This document shows, one piece after another, positions 1-7,430 of a DNA stretch of 30,326 nt. Within the stretch, counting starts at the first letter, position 1. Each line of letters starts with the position of its first letter. This stretch comes from SZUA-430 sp964561925. Its GTDB lineage: Bacteria; Pseudomonadota; Alphaproteobacteria; Micropepsales; Micropepsaceae. A program made the translations under genes and the position numbers. The DNA lies in NCBI GenBank assembly GCA_964561925.1, contig CAZLRW010000045.1, positions 1 to 30,326 on the forward strand, written 5' to 3'. The notes below the pieces were generated by a model. The model was not told where the DNA came from. It did no database searches and worked only from the letters and a program-made list of their open reading frames with translations.

Positions 1-185
1 ACCACTTCGACATGCTGCCCAAGTTCCATCAGGAGATGGGCAAACTCGTCGCCGAGGGCAAAATGAAGTGGAAGGAAACGGTGACCGAAGGCCTGCAAAA
101 CGCGCCCAAAGCTTTCCTCGGCCTCTTCAAAGGCGACAACTTCGGCAAGGCGCTGGTGAAGGTTGGGCCTGATAAAGCGGTTTAA
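1..185 (+). CDS. MDR-family NADP-dependent oxidoreductase, C-terminal fragment
   Basis: Only the last 60 codons are inside the window; the gene begins upstream and is read in the frame starting at base 3, ending at a TAA at 183-185. The fragment carries the tail typical of zinc-free medium-chain reductases of the CurA/YncB type (2-alkenal or curcumin reductase-like): a helix with GKLVAEGK, then AFLGLFKGDNFGKALVKV. The complete gene at 1181-2194 ends with the same pattern (AFIGLFTGESFGRRLVHV), so the two are paralogues of one family separated by about 1 kb. The substrate cannot be told from the tail. It is followed by a strong hairpin at 205-232 that probably terminates it. Confidence 0.85.
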   Translation, partial: HFDMLPKFHQEMGKLVAEGKMKWKETVTEGLQNAPKAFLGLFKGDNFGKALVKVGPDKAV

Positions 186-204
186 GGTACTTCCAGAAAA
201 CGCG

Positions 205-232
205 AAGCGCCGGGCATTGCTGCCCGGCGCTT
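205..232. terminator. Bidirectional hairpin terminator between convergent genes
   Basis: Perfect 12-bp inverted repeat (AAGCGCCGGGCA, loop TTGC, TGCCCGGCGCTT) lying in the 65-bp gap between two convergent stop codons (185 and 251). A short T-rich stretch follows on each strand (GCTTTGAT on plus, CGCGTTTT on minus). The position and symmetry fit a terminator serving both genes. Confidence 0.75.
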
Positions 233-250
233 GCTTTGATCGTTCGTGCG

Positions 251-799
251 TTACGCGTAGATGCGGCGCATCGCCAAGACGCGGCCGTTGTACGGATTGA
301 TCCGCAGCATCACCGGCTGGCCGCGATAGTTGTAGGCGAAGGCCCGGTAGCCGAAGCCCCAGCGCGCCGGACGCAGACCGCGCACGCCGTAGTAACCCTG
401 CGCCTCCAACCGGCGCACGAGGCGCCAATAGCTCATCGGCTTGTGGAAGCGGTGGTCGGCGAAACCGGTGTCGCCCCAGCCGCGCTCCCAACGATCGAAC
501 TGTCCGCCGTGACGGCCGAAGTCGAACGTGATGCTGAACCGGCCGTCGCGATCGAAGCGGTGATCGTCGAAGCCCTTGTCGCCGAAGCGCCGGTCGTCGA
601 AGTCGCGGTCGCCGAAACGACGCTCGTCGAACTTCTCAGCGAACGGCCCGTTCTTGTCGAACTGGGATTGCGGTCCCTTCGGGCCACCGAAGGTCTGATT
701 GAAGCCGGTCGTCTGCGGCGCATCCGCAAGAGCCGGCGCCGCCGCGCCCATGACGCCCAACGTCAAGGCGGTCGCAACGGTCGTCATAAGTTTGCGCAT
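251..799 (-). CDS. Secreted protein with F-D/R-F-G-D repeats and PepSY-like tail, function unknown
   Basis: This is a 182-residue protein with a clear signal peptide (residues 1-25, ending APALA before DA). Residues about 47-83 are a low-complexity series of short units built on F-D-x-R-R-F-G-D, rich in Asp, Arg and Phe. The C-terminal 60 residues (from SYWRLVRRLEAQGYYGVRG) have the alternating pattern of a PepSY-type fold: a helix, then strands ending NPYNGRVLAMRRIYA. I chose the second Met (799) because GGAG sits about 8 bases upstream; the Met at 814 has its GAGGA touching the start codon. A periplasmic or extracellular structural or inhibitory role is possible but not shown. Standard family searches would probably hit only the C-terminal part. 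Confidence 0.75.
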   Translation of the reverse strand: MRKLMTTVATALTLGVMGAAAPALADAPQTTGFNQTFGGPKGPQSQFDKNGPFAEKFDERRFGDRDFDDRRFGDKGFDDHRFDRDGRFSITFDFGRHGGQFDRWERGWGDTGFADHRFHKPMSYWRLVRRLEAQGYYGVRGLRPARWGFGYRAFAYNYRGQPVMLRINPYNGRVLAMRRIYA

Positions 800-997
800 T
801 TGAATTCGCTCCATTCCTCAAAGCGGGAACATCCACGCTCGCGATGAATGTAGGGAGCGGTCGTTGAACGTTCGGCCGAACGGCGCATTCACCCGGCGTT
901 CACGGCGTAGATTTTCGGCGGAATTCGGCGCACGTGGAGGAGAGCCCGGGATCACAGTTTCGTGGGGCGCTCGTTCATATTTCAGGGACACCGTAAA

Positions 998-1091
998 GTC
1001 TGGGAGCGCGGGCGTTCCGCCCGCTCTTCGCCAAATCGCCAACGCCCGGAGAACGTCGGAAAGAGCGGGCGGGACGCCCGCGCTCCCAGAC
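998..1091. repeat. REP-like inverted doublet
   Basis: Two 31-bp arms, 998-1028 and 1061-1091, are inverted copies of each other with one mismatch and are separated by 32 bp. Each arm is itself a near-palindrome (GCGGGCG then CGCCCGC). The whole sits in the 381-bp gene-free stretch 800-1180 between divergent genes. This is the geometry of a REP doublet or BIME, the kind of element moved by RAYT-type transposases; no such enzyme is in the window. Nothing else supportable was seen in this gap apart from the ribosome binding site of the next gene. Confidence 0.75.
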
Positions 1092-1180
1092 TGCGTTTGT
1101 GACAAACAGAACGCACCGGAAGCTTGCTTGGCGGCGGTGGGAGTCGCCAAATGGGGTCTCTTGATTCGAGGGGCGCGAGT

Positions 1181-2194
1181 ATGACGACCAATCGGCGCTG
1201 GGTTTTGGCGAGGCGGCCTGAGGGCGTGCCACGGGCTGACGACTTCCGGCTCGAGAACGAGACGCTAGGCGAGCTGCAGGACGGACAGGCCTTGATCAAG
1301 GTCGACCACATCTCGGTCGATCCGGGGATGCGCTCGCGGTTGTCGGGCGATTCCTATGCGGCCGCCCTGCCCCTCGGCGCGGTGGTCGAGAGCGCGGGCG
1401 TGGGCAAGGTCGCCGCCTCGCGCAATGCGAAGTTCAAGGAAGGCACGCTCGTCTGGGGCGGCTTCGGTTGGCAGACGCATTTCGTGACCGACGGGCGCGG
1501 GGTGCAGGCGCTCGACGGCGACATCTACAAGGGCGCGATCAAGCCGACGGCGGCGATCGGCGTGTTCGGCATTCCGGGCCTGACCGCGTTCTTCGGCTTG
1601 TTCGAGATCGGCAAGCCGAAAGAGGGCAACGTCGTTCTGGTGTCGTCGGCGGCGGGCACGGTCGGCGCGACGGCGGGGCAGATCGCGAAGGTCCTGGGCT
1701 GCACGACGATCGGGCTCGCGGGGTCGGAGGCGAAGTGCGCCTATCTGAAAGAGATCGGGTTCGACGTCGCGATCAACTACAAGACCGCGGGCGACCTGAC
1801 CGCCGCGTTCAAGCAGGCCGCACCCAAGGGCATCGACATCTATTTCGACAATGTGGGCGCCGAGACCTTGGACGCGGCGATCCTGAACATGCGCCGGCAC
1901 GGGCGCATCGTCGTGTCGGGGCAGATCGCTGAGTACAACGCCGGCGAGAAGCCGCGCGGCATCCGCCATACGCTGCCCTTCATCACGCAGCGTCTGAAGA
2001 TGGAAGGGCTTGTCGTCTACGACTACGGCGTCCAGTTCGCCGAGGCGCGGGCGCAGATGGCCGAATGGGTGCGCGCGGGGAAACTCACCTATCGCGAAGA
2101 GATCATCGAGCGGCTTGAGCAAGCACCCTCGGCGTTCATCGGCCTCTTCACCGGCGAGAGCTTTGGGCGGCGGCTAGTTCACGTTGGCTGCTAA
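1181..2194 (+). CDS. NADP-dependent oxidoreductase, MDR superfamily (CurA/YncB-like)
   Basis: This 337-residue protein belongs to the medium-chain dehydrogenase/reductase superfamily, zinc-free branch, which reduces enones or alkenals with NADPH. It has the N-terminal motif VDPGMRSRL, the nucleotide-binding segment VLVSSAAGTVGATAGQIAK, then the family pattern GFDVAINYK and DIYFDNVGAETLD. Length is normal for the family (about 330-345). The start is the ATG at 1181, preceded by GAGGGG. The reading frame also contains earlier TTG and ATG codons, but they have no ribosome site and would add residues outside the family. The stop overlaps the stop of the convergent gene at 2174 by 21 bp. It is a paralogue of the fragment at 1-185. 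Substrate is not predictable. Confidence 0.9.
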   Translation: MTTNRRWVLARRPEGVPRADDFRLENETLGELQDGQALIKVDHISVDPGMRSRLSGDSYAAALPLGAVVESAGVGKVAASRNAKFKEGTLVWGGFGWQTHFVTDGRGVQALDGDIYKGAIKPTAAIGVFGIPGLTAFFGLFEIGKPKEGNVVLVSSAAGTVGATAGQIAKVLGCTTIGLAGSEAKCAYLKEIGFDVAINYKTAGDLTAAFKQAAPKGIDIYFDNVGAETLDAAILNMRRHGRIVVSGQIAEYNAGEKPRGIRHTLPFITQRLKMEGLVVYDYGVQFAEARAQMAEWVRAGKLTYREEIIERLEQAPSAFIGLFTGESFGRRLVHVGC

Positions 2195-2914
2195 CAGCGG
2201 CTTGCGCCAGTTCGCGGTCGCGGCGACCAGACCGTCGCGAATGGGAACCAGGCTCATCATCTCGTCGGGGCCGAGTTCGTACTCGACGGCCGCGTTGCCG
2301 CCGACGCGCAGGACCATCGTGCAGGTGATGCCGGCGTCGCTGGTGGGTTCCGGACGGTAGCAGCGGCCGGCGTAGAGGCGGCGGAGTTCGGCCTCGTCGC
2401 CATTCGTCGGCTCGTGCGTCAAAAGGTGAACCCATGGCGCGTTCGGCGTTTCGAGGCGGAAGACCATCCAATCCGCACGCAGCACGATCTTGCGGCCGGC
2501 CCACTGTCCGCGGCGCGCCCACGCCTCGACGAGCGCAGGCAGGTGTTCGCCCGGCGGCTCGTAGTCGGGCCAAAACGTGACGTCGAGCGGCTTGGCGCGC
2601 AGCGCGATCTCCGCGTCGGCGCCAAGCACCTTGGCCGCGATGTCGAGGCGCATGGACTTCGCGGTGCCGCAGTGCGCGATCGCGGCCGCGGCCGGCAGCA
2701 AGCCGGCCTCGCGCGCATCCCAGCAGCCGGCGAGACGCTGGAAGTCGGTGCGGAAGCCGTTCGTGCCTTCGATCATCTCGCGCGGGATGTAGTAGGTCTC
2801 CTCGCCGGCGCGGACGGCGACGTCGGGGTATTGCAGCGCCGTGCGGTCGAGATGGAGTTTTAGACCCATCACCGCGACGCCGAACGCGCACCAAATCAGA
2901 AGCGGCCAGCGCAT
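2174..2914 (-). CDS. Membrane-anchored hypothetical protein
   Basis: The product is 246 residues with one N-terminal hydrophobic segment (residues about 4-20, RWPLLIWCAFGVAVMGLKL), then a soluble domain likely outside the cytoplasmic membrane. The soluble part is rich in Trp and Cys (GCWDAR, AHCGTA, GRCYRPEP, GITCTM), so disulfides are possible. I chose the ATG at 2914 because AAGGGGA lies 8 bases upstream; a longer frame to 3007 has no such site and its extra residues look non-coding. I do not recognise a named family. The gene overlaps the stop of the convergent reductase by 21 bp. Confidence 0.75.
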   Translation of the reverse strand: MRWPLLIWCAFGVAVMGLKLHLDRTALQYPDVAVRAGEETYYIPREMIEGTNGFRTDFQRLAGCWDAREAGLLPAAAAIAHCGTAKSMRLDIAAKVLGADAEIALRAKPLDVTFWPDYEPPGEHLPALVEAWARRGQWAGRKIVLRADWMVFRLETPNAPWVHLLTHEPTNGDEAELRRLYAGRCYRPEPTSDAGITCTMVLRVGGNAAVEYELGPDEMMSLVPIRDGLVAATANWRKPLLAANVN

Positions 2915-3082
2915 CCGATCGTTCCCCTTCCCCTCAGACGCGAACGTAGACGCGGCGAATATGGTTGCCAAGGCAAGCGGCGCCGCATCGGGTGCGGCGG
3001 GGCGCAAGGCGTTGCGCTCGCGACATAGTTTGTCCGGCCAGTTCGTGCGAGAGGCGAACGCCGGGTCGCGCTATCCCCTGCA

Positions 3083-3652
3083 CTACCGGCAGGCGATGTT
3101 CAGCTCTTCCCAGGCACAGGTGGCCGGGACGTTCCAGGGCGGCGGGTTCGAATGTGCGCGCTGCAGCTCTTCGCTCCATGCGTTCGCGAGCGCGCTGCGT
3201 TGCGCTTCGTCCGGCGCGGCGAAGTACGCGGCCTCGCGGGCCTTGAACTTGGCGAACGCGTCCGCCGACAGCGTGTTTGCCGTTCCGTAGGTAACTAAGC
3301 CTTCGCGGAGATATTGGAACACTTGATCGGTCTGATAGTAGAGGATGGCATACGCCGGTTCGAGGTGCGGATGGTGCCGCCGGACCGCGTCGAGGCGCAG
3401 TTCGCGGCACGGACGCGTTTTTGCGGCGCGCGCCCGCAGCGCTTCGGCTTCGGCGGGCGTTGCGACCGACTTGTCGGTGCGTTGCGCGAGGGTCGGATCG
3501 CGGCGTGCGAATTTGGCGTTGACGACGGCGAGCGCGGGGTCGCGATCCATCGCTGCAAAACATGCAGCGATCGCTTTCTCGTCCTCTTCCCACGTGCTCG
3601 CTTGCGCCGCGGCTGCGGCAGCAAACGCGACGATGCAGAGAAGACGGCGCAC
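3083..3652 (-). CDS. Small secreted hypothetical protein downstream of DAHP synthase
   Basis: This is a 189-residue product starting with a signal peptide (MRRLLCIVAFAAAAAAQA from a GTG start at 3652). The start lies 5 bases after the DAHP synthase stop codon, so the two genes are almost certainly cotranscribed and perhaps translationally coupled. The mature part is helical, with Cys at FAACF, RPCREL, ATCAWEE and NIACR, which could pair as disulfides in the periplasm. No family is recognised. A much longer open frame runs upstream to 3991 inside the DAHP synthase gene, but that part is antisense-type shadow and is not included. Confidence 0.65.
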   Translation of the reverse strand: MRRLLCIVAFAAAAAAQASTWEEDEKAIAACFAAMDRDPALAVVNAKFARRDPTLAQRTDKSVATPAEAEALRARAAKTRPCRELRLDAVRRHHPHLEPAYAILYYQTDQVFQYLREGLVTYGTANTLSADAFAKFKAREAAYFAAPDEAQRSALANAWSEELQRAHSNPPPWNVPATCAWEELNIACR

Positions 3653-3657
3653 GGGGG

Positions 3658-5031
3658 CTATTGCGCCGCGACGATTTTCGGCGACTTGAAGCGTTCGGCG
3701 CGGATTCCTTCGGCGACCAGGAAAGAGAGCTCGATCGCCTGGTTCGCGTTCAGGCGCGGGTCGCAGTGCGTGTGGTAGCGGCTCGACAGATCGGCGTCGG
3801 TGATCGCTGCGGCGCCGCCGGTGCACTCCGTCACGTTCTGGCCGGTCAGTTCCAGGTGCACGCCGCCCGCATGCGTGCCTTCGGCGCGGTGCACCGCGAA
3901 GAACGCCTGCACTTCCTTCAGCACGCGGTCGAACGGACGGGTCTTCAGCCCGCCTTGCGCCTTGATCGTGTTGCCGTGCATCGGATCGCAAGACCAGACG
4001 ACCTTGCGGCCCTCGCGTTTCACCGCGCGGATCATGCGCGGCAGATGCTCATCGACCTTATCGGCACCATAACGCGTGATCAGCGTGAGACGGCCGGGTT
4101 CGTTCGCCGGGTTCAGTGCGTCGATGAGGCGGATCAGGTCGTCGTTCGAGAGCGAGGGTCCGCACTTGACGGCAAGCGGATTGTTGATGCCGCGGGCGAA
4201 CTCGATATGCGCGCCGTCGAGCTGGCGCGTGCGGTCGCCGATCCAGAGCAGATGTGCGGACGTGTCGTACCAATCGCCGGTCGTGGAATCGATGCGCGTC
4301 ATCGCCTGCTCGTAGCCGAGGAGCAGCGCTTCGTGGCTGGTGTAGAAGTCCGTGGTGCGGAGCTGCGGCGCGGAGTCCGGCGTGATGCCGCAGGCTTCCA
4401 TGAACTCCAGCGTCTCGGAGATGCGGTCGGCGAGCGCGCGGTAGCGTTCGCCCGACGGCGAGCCCGCGATGAAGCCCAAGTTCCAACGGTGCACGTTGTG
4501 CAGGTCGGCGTAACCGCCCGACGCGAAGGCGCGCAGCAGGTTCAGCGTCGAGGCGGCTTGCGCGTAGGCCTGGATCATGCGTTCGGGATCGGGCGCGCGC
4601 GAGGCTTCGTCGAACGGGGCGGCGTTGATAATGTCCCCGCGATAGGACGGCAGTTCCTTGCCGTCCTGCGTCTCCGTGTCCCCGGAGCGCGGCTTTGCGA
4701 ACTGGCCGGCAATGCGGCCGACCTTCACGACGGGCATGGCGCCGGCGAACGTGAGGACCACCGCCATCTGCAGGATGACGCGGAACGTGTCGCGGATGTT
4801 GTCGGGATGGAACTCGGCGAAGGACTCGGCACAGTCGCCGCCTTGCAGCAGGAACGCACGGCCTTCCGCCACGTCGCCGAGCGCGCGTTTCAGGTTGCGC
4901 GCTTCGCCTGCGAAGACGAGCGGCGGGTAGGATTTCAATCGCGTTTCCGCGCGCGCCTGCGCTTCAGGGTCCGGGTATTGGGGGACCTGCACGACGGGGC
5001 GCGTGCGCCAGCTGCCTGGATTCCAGTTCAT
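3658..5031 (-). CDS. aroG: 3-deoxy-7-phosphoheptulonate synthase, class II
   Basis: This 457-residue enzyme condenses phosphoenolpyruvate and erythrose 4-phosphate to DAHP, the first step of the shikimate pathway to aromatic amino acids. It is the class II (plant and Mycobacterium AroG) type. Recognisable blocks in order are the start MNWNPGSWR, FLLQGGDCAESF with the metal-binding Cys, VVKVGRIAGQFAKPRS with the PEP-binding Arg/Lys, LGFIAGSPSGERY, VWSCDPMHGNT, and the C-terminal CTGGAAAITDADLSSRYHTHCDP. All key segments are present and the length is normal. Upstream, on the minus strand at about 5050-5070, the sequence GCTATTTAC resembles the alphaproteobacterial -10 element. Symbol naming varies (aroG or aroF); the class is certain. 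Confidence 0.95.
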   Translation of the reverse strand: MNWNPGSWRTRPVVQVPQYPDPEAQARAETRLKSYPPLVFAGEARNLKRALGDVAEGRAFLLQGGDCAESFAEFHPDNIRDTFRVILQMAVVLTFAGAMPVVKVGRIAGQFAKPRSGDTETQDGKELPSYRGDIINAAPFDEASRAPDPERMIQAYAQAASTLNLLRAFASGGYADLHNVHRWNLGFIAGSPSGERYRALADRISETLEFMEACGITPDSAPQLRTTDFYTSHEALLLGYEQAMTRIDSTTGDWYDTSAHLLWIGDRTRQLDGAHIEFARGINNPLAVKCGPSLSNDDLIRLIDALNPANEPGRLTLITRYGADKVDEHLPRMIRAVKREGRKVVWSCDPMHGNTIKAQGGLKTRPFDRVLKEVQAFFAVHRAEGTHAGGVHLELTGQNVTECTGGAAAITDADLSSRYHTHCDPRLNANQAIELSFLVAEGIRAERFKSPKIVAAQ

Positions 5032-5102
5032 CGAAGCTCTGCCTTTCGCGACAGTAAATAGCGCGCGAAAACGGGCATTGCCAGTTTCACAGAGCCCTGC
5101 GG

Positions 5103-5474
5103 TTAATCGCCGCTTTCGGCCTTCAGGCTTGCGGTCGGTTCGCTCAAGATGATCGTGCGGATGAGCGTCACAAGGCCGTCGAAGCGCGCTTGGCGGCGGG
5201 CGCTCGACTCGTGGTGGCGTACGAACGGGAGTTCGCTGCCTTCAAGCGTCACAATCCAATCGGCGCCGCCGGACGTCACGTTGATCCCGTAGCGATCACC
5301 GCCGAGGCTGTACCAGAACGTCCAGCCGGCGCCTTCGGGCGACGGATCGCCGATTTCGGCCTCCTCACTCGCGTCCAGCAATTGCGCGCGCAGCCACGCC
5401 GCGACTTCTTCGCCGCGCGCGCGGCTGGCGGCGCCCGCGAAGCGAGACGCGGCGAAGCTGAATGTGTGTTGCAT
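5103..5474 (-). CDS. Hypothetical protein, 123 aa
   Basis: This small soluble protein (starting MQHTFSFAASRFAGAASRAR) lies between rpiA and the DAHP synthase gene, same strand. It has no signal peptide and no membrane segment. The middle (GWTFWYSLGGDRYGINVTSG, then DWIVTLEGSELPF) suggests a small beta-rich fold. I chose ATG 5474 because a perfect 14-bp palindrome abuts it, which looks like a control site; an earlier in-frame ATG at 5504 would make the palindrome coding. Neither start has a good ribosome site. No family is recognised. Confidence 0.6.
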   Translation of the reverse strand: MQHTFSFAASRFAGAASRARGEEVAAWLRAQLLDASEEAEIGDPSPEGAGWTFWYSLGGDRYGINVTSGGADWIVTLEGSELPFVRHHESSARRQARFDGLVTLIRTIILSEPTASLKAESGD

Positions 5475-5487
5475 TGTCCCGGGACAA
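5474..5487. promoter_or_regulatory. Perfect palindrome at the start codon of the 123-aa gene
   Basis: TTGTCCCGGGACAA is a perfect 14-bp palindrome whose last base is the A of the proposed ATG (minus strand). A second palindrome, GTGGCGCCAC, lies at 5506-5515. The position suggests an operator blocking initiation, but no cognate regulator is visible nearby. Confidence 0.4.
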
Positions 5488-5574
5488 ATGTGTGCTGCGC
5501 GCATGGTGGCGCCACAGGTGCTTCGACGCCGCTAATCCTCAACTGACAATTGCGCCAGTTATGCCTAACGGGTG

Positions 5575-6291
5575 TTACGAACGGCGCGGGGGCTCGAGCG
5601 TGGTGACGCCGCCCGGCGTGCCGACGAGCGCGACGCTTGCAAGTCCGATGAAGAGGCCGTGATCGACGACGCCGGGAATGCCCTCGAGCGCGCGCGCAAG
5701 ACGCTCGGGATCGGGAATGCTGTCGGCGGAGCAATCGGCGATGAAGTTGCCGCCGTCGGTCTTGAACGGATGCGCCTCGCCGCCGCGCAGTCGCATTAGG
5801 TTCTGCGCGCAGCCGGCACGCGCCGCGGCCTCCGCGATGCGTTCCATCGTCACCGTCCAAGCGAACGGCGTGATTTCGACGGGCAGCGGAAAGCGGCCCA
5901 GCGTGTCGACGACTTTCGCCGCGTCGGCGATGACGAGCATACGGTCGGACGCCGCCGCGACGATCTTCTCGCGCAAAAGCGCACCGCCGCCGCCTTTTAT
6001 GAGCGCAAGGCCCGGACCGATTTCGTCCGCGCCGTCGACGGTCAGATCGAGATGGCGCACGCCGTTCAGGTCGCCGACGGAGATCCCGAGCTCGCGCGCA
6101 AGCGTCGCCGTGCGCTCGGACGTCGCGACCGTCGTCAGCTTCAACCCCGCCTTCACGCGCGGCGCCAGCGCGCGCACGAAGTGCTCCGCGGTCGAACCGG
6201 TGCCCAGACCCAGGCGCATGTTCGGCTTCACGTATTCGAGAGCGGCCTCAGCGGCGGCGCGTTTCTGGTCGTCGACTGTGATGTTCGTCAT
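5575..6291 (-). CDS. rpiA: Ribose-5-phosphate isomerase A
   Basis: This 238-residue enzyme interconverts ribose 5-phosphate and ribulose 5-phosphate in the non-oxidative pentose phosphate pathway, so it helps set the pool of erythrose 4-phosphate used by the DAHP synthase encoded downstream. Diagnostic motifs are LGLGTGSTAEHFV, TVATSERT, LDLTVDGADEI with the catalytic Asp, ALIKGGGGALLREKI with the catalytic Glu/Lys region, FKTDGGNFIADC and GVVDHGLFIGLAS. The start at 6291 gives the usual family length; upstream frame to 6624 is non-coding. There is no ribosome binding site, and a -10-like element ends 6 bases before the ATG, so the message is probably leaderless. Confidence 0.95.
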   Translation of the reverse strand: MTNITVDDQKRAAAEAALEYVKPNMRLGLGTGSTAEHFVRALAPRVKAGLKLTTVATSERTATLARELGISVGDLNGVRHLDLTVDGADEIGPGLALIKGGGGALLREKIVAAASDRMLVIADAAKVVDTLGRFPLPVEITPFAWTVTMERIAEAAARAGCAQNLMRLRGGEAHPFKTDGGNFIADCSADSIPDPERLARALEGIPGVVDHGLFIGLASVALVGTPGGVTTLEPPRRS

Positions 6292-6297
6292 AGGGCC

Positions 6298-6327
6298 ACT
6301 ATAGCGGCGGAACGCCAGAAACGGCAA
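6298..6327 (-). promoter_or_regulatory. rpiA promoter, probably leaderless
   Basis: On the minus strand, TTGCCG (6327-6322) and TATAGT (6303-6298, within GCTATAGT) are 18 bp apart and resemble the Caulobacter-type pattern TTGACG then GCTANAWC. The expected transcript start is at or next to the rpiA ATG at 6291, which has no ribosome site. Just upstream, 6338-6360 holds a dyad (GAGAATTC, 7-base spacer, GAATTCTC) that could be an operator. The rest of the gene-free stretch 6292-6709 shows nothing I can support. Confidence 0.55.
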
Positions 6328-6709
6328 AGGCCCATGCGAGAATTCTGTGAGCGAATTCTCATGCCGGTTTTCTATCCACTCCATACCTTGAGCTTTGGCG
6401 GGCGGCGGATGAAATGTGACGCTCGTACGGTGCGTTTGGAACTTCGGATCGCCAGCTTGAATGGACACGGGTTGTTTCGGGGTTGTCGCAAAGACGCCAC
6501 GCGATAAGGTGAAAGTCGAGCGCGCGATTTCGAGCGAACCGGATGCCTGGACCTTGTTGGTTAAGCGGCTGTGAACGCCGTCACAACAAGTCGACGTGCA
6601 TTGACCGATCTTGAACCAATTCATGGCATCTTTTCACAAGCGCGTGTGCTGCACGCCCGACAGCGTTCCGCCACGGTTTGGCCTAGGTGCCAAGATCAAA
6701 GTGATTGCC

Positions 6710-7387
6710 ATGAGCGTAGAGAACGACGACGGCAGCATTCATCGCTTCCCCACTTACACCAAGGGGGAAGTTTGGGCCGACGCCGCGGCGCACGTTCTCG
6801 GTCTTCTGTTCGGTTTGATCGCGACGACCGCCCTGCTCTTCACCGCGTCTCAGCACGACCAATTGCTTCTGATCTTGGGCGCGAGCCTCTACGGGCTCGG
6901 GCTGCTGGCGATGCTGACCTGTTCGGCCGCGTATAATTTGTGGCCGCCGTCGCCGACAAAAGAGTTGTGGCGCCGTTTCGACCATGCGGCGATCTTCATC
7001 ATGATCGCGGGGACCTATACGCCGTTCCTGTTGAACCGCGTCGGCGGCGATTGGGGACTGGGCCTGCTCGCCTTCGTGTGGACGGTCGCGGTCATCGGCG
7101 CGGGCGTGAAGCTTGCGTTTCCGCGGCGCTGGGAGTCGCTCACGATCGGGCTCTATCTCGGGCTCGGCTGGTCGATCTTGTTTGCGATCAACCCGCTCGT
7201 GCAGGCGCTGTCGATGGACAGCATCGTCCTGATCGCGGCCGGCGGCATCATCTACAGCGTGGGCGTCGTGTTCCATCTGTGGGACCGCCTGCCCTACCAG
7301 AACGCGATCTGGCACTGGCTCGTCCTTGGCGCGGCCGTCTGCCACTACGTCGCGGTTTTCAACGAAGTCGCGATCGCCGCCGGCTGA
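6710..7387 (+). CDS. Hemolysin III family membrane protein (YqfA-like)
   Basis: This 225-residue integral membrane protein has about seven hydrophobic segments and belongs to the Hly-III/PAQR-like superfamily. It carries the family signatures: DAAAHVLGLLFGLI in the first helix, FDHAAIFIMIAGTYTPF in the middle, and HLWDRLPYQNAIWHWLVLG then CHYVAVF at the end; the conserved His residues are those proposed to bind metal in PAQR relatives. Despite the family name, most bacterial members are not shown to be haemolysins. The start at 6710 (MSVENDDG) gives normal length; the frame extends upstream but without family-like sequence. The TIR gene begins 43 bp downstream on the same strand, so the two may be cotranscribed. 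Confidence 0.9.
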   Translation: MSVENDDGSIHRFPTYTKGEVWADAAAHVLGLLFGLIATTALLFTASQHDQLLLILGASLYGLGLLAMLTCSAAYNLWPPSPTKELWRRFDHAAIFIMIAGTYTPFLLNRVGGDWGLGLLAFVWTVAVIGAGVKLAFPRRWESLTIGLYLGLGWSILFAINPLVQALSMDSIVLIAAGGIIYSVGVVFHLWDRLPYQNAIWHWLVLGAAVCHYVAVFNEVAIAAG

Positions 7388-7430
7388 ACCCCTTTGACAG
7401 GGTAAGGCGTCCCCGCCGACACTGCCGGCC

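Noticed and set aside
3562..5061. 499-codon plus-strand frame over the DAHP synthase gene
   Set aside because: The minus-strand gene is an unmistakable DAHP synthase; the plus frame is its antisense shadow with no motifs.
6553..6590. CTTGTTG/CAACAAG dyad upstream of the hemolysin III gene
   Set aside because: Arms are only 7 bp with a 24-base gap; this is within chance for a gap of this size.
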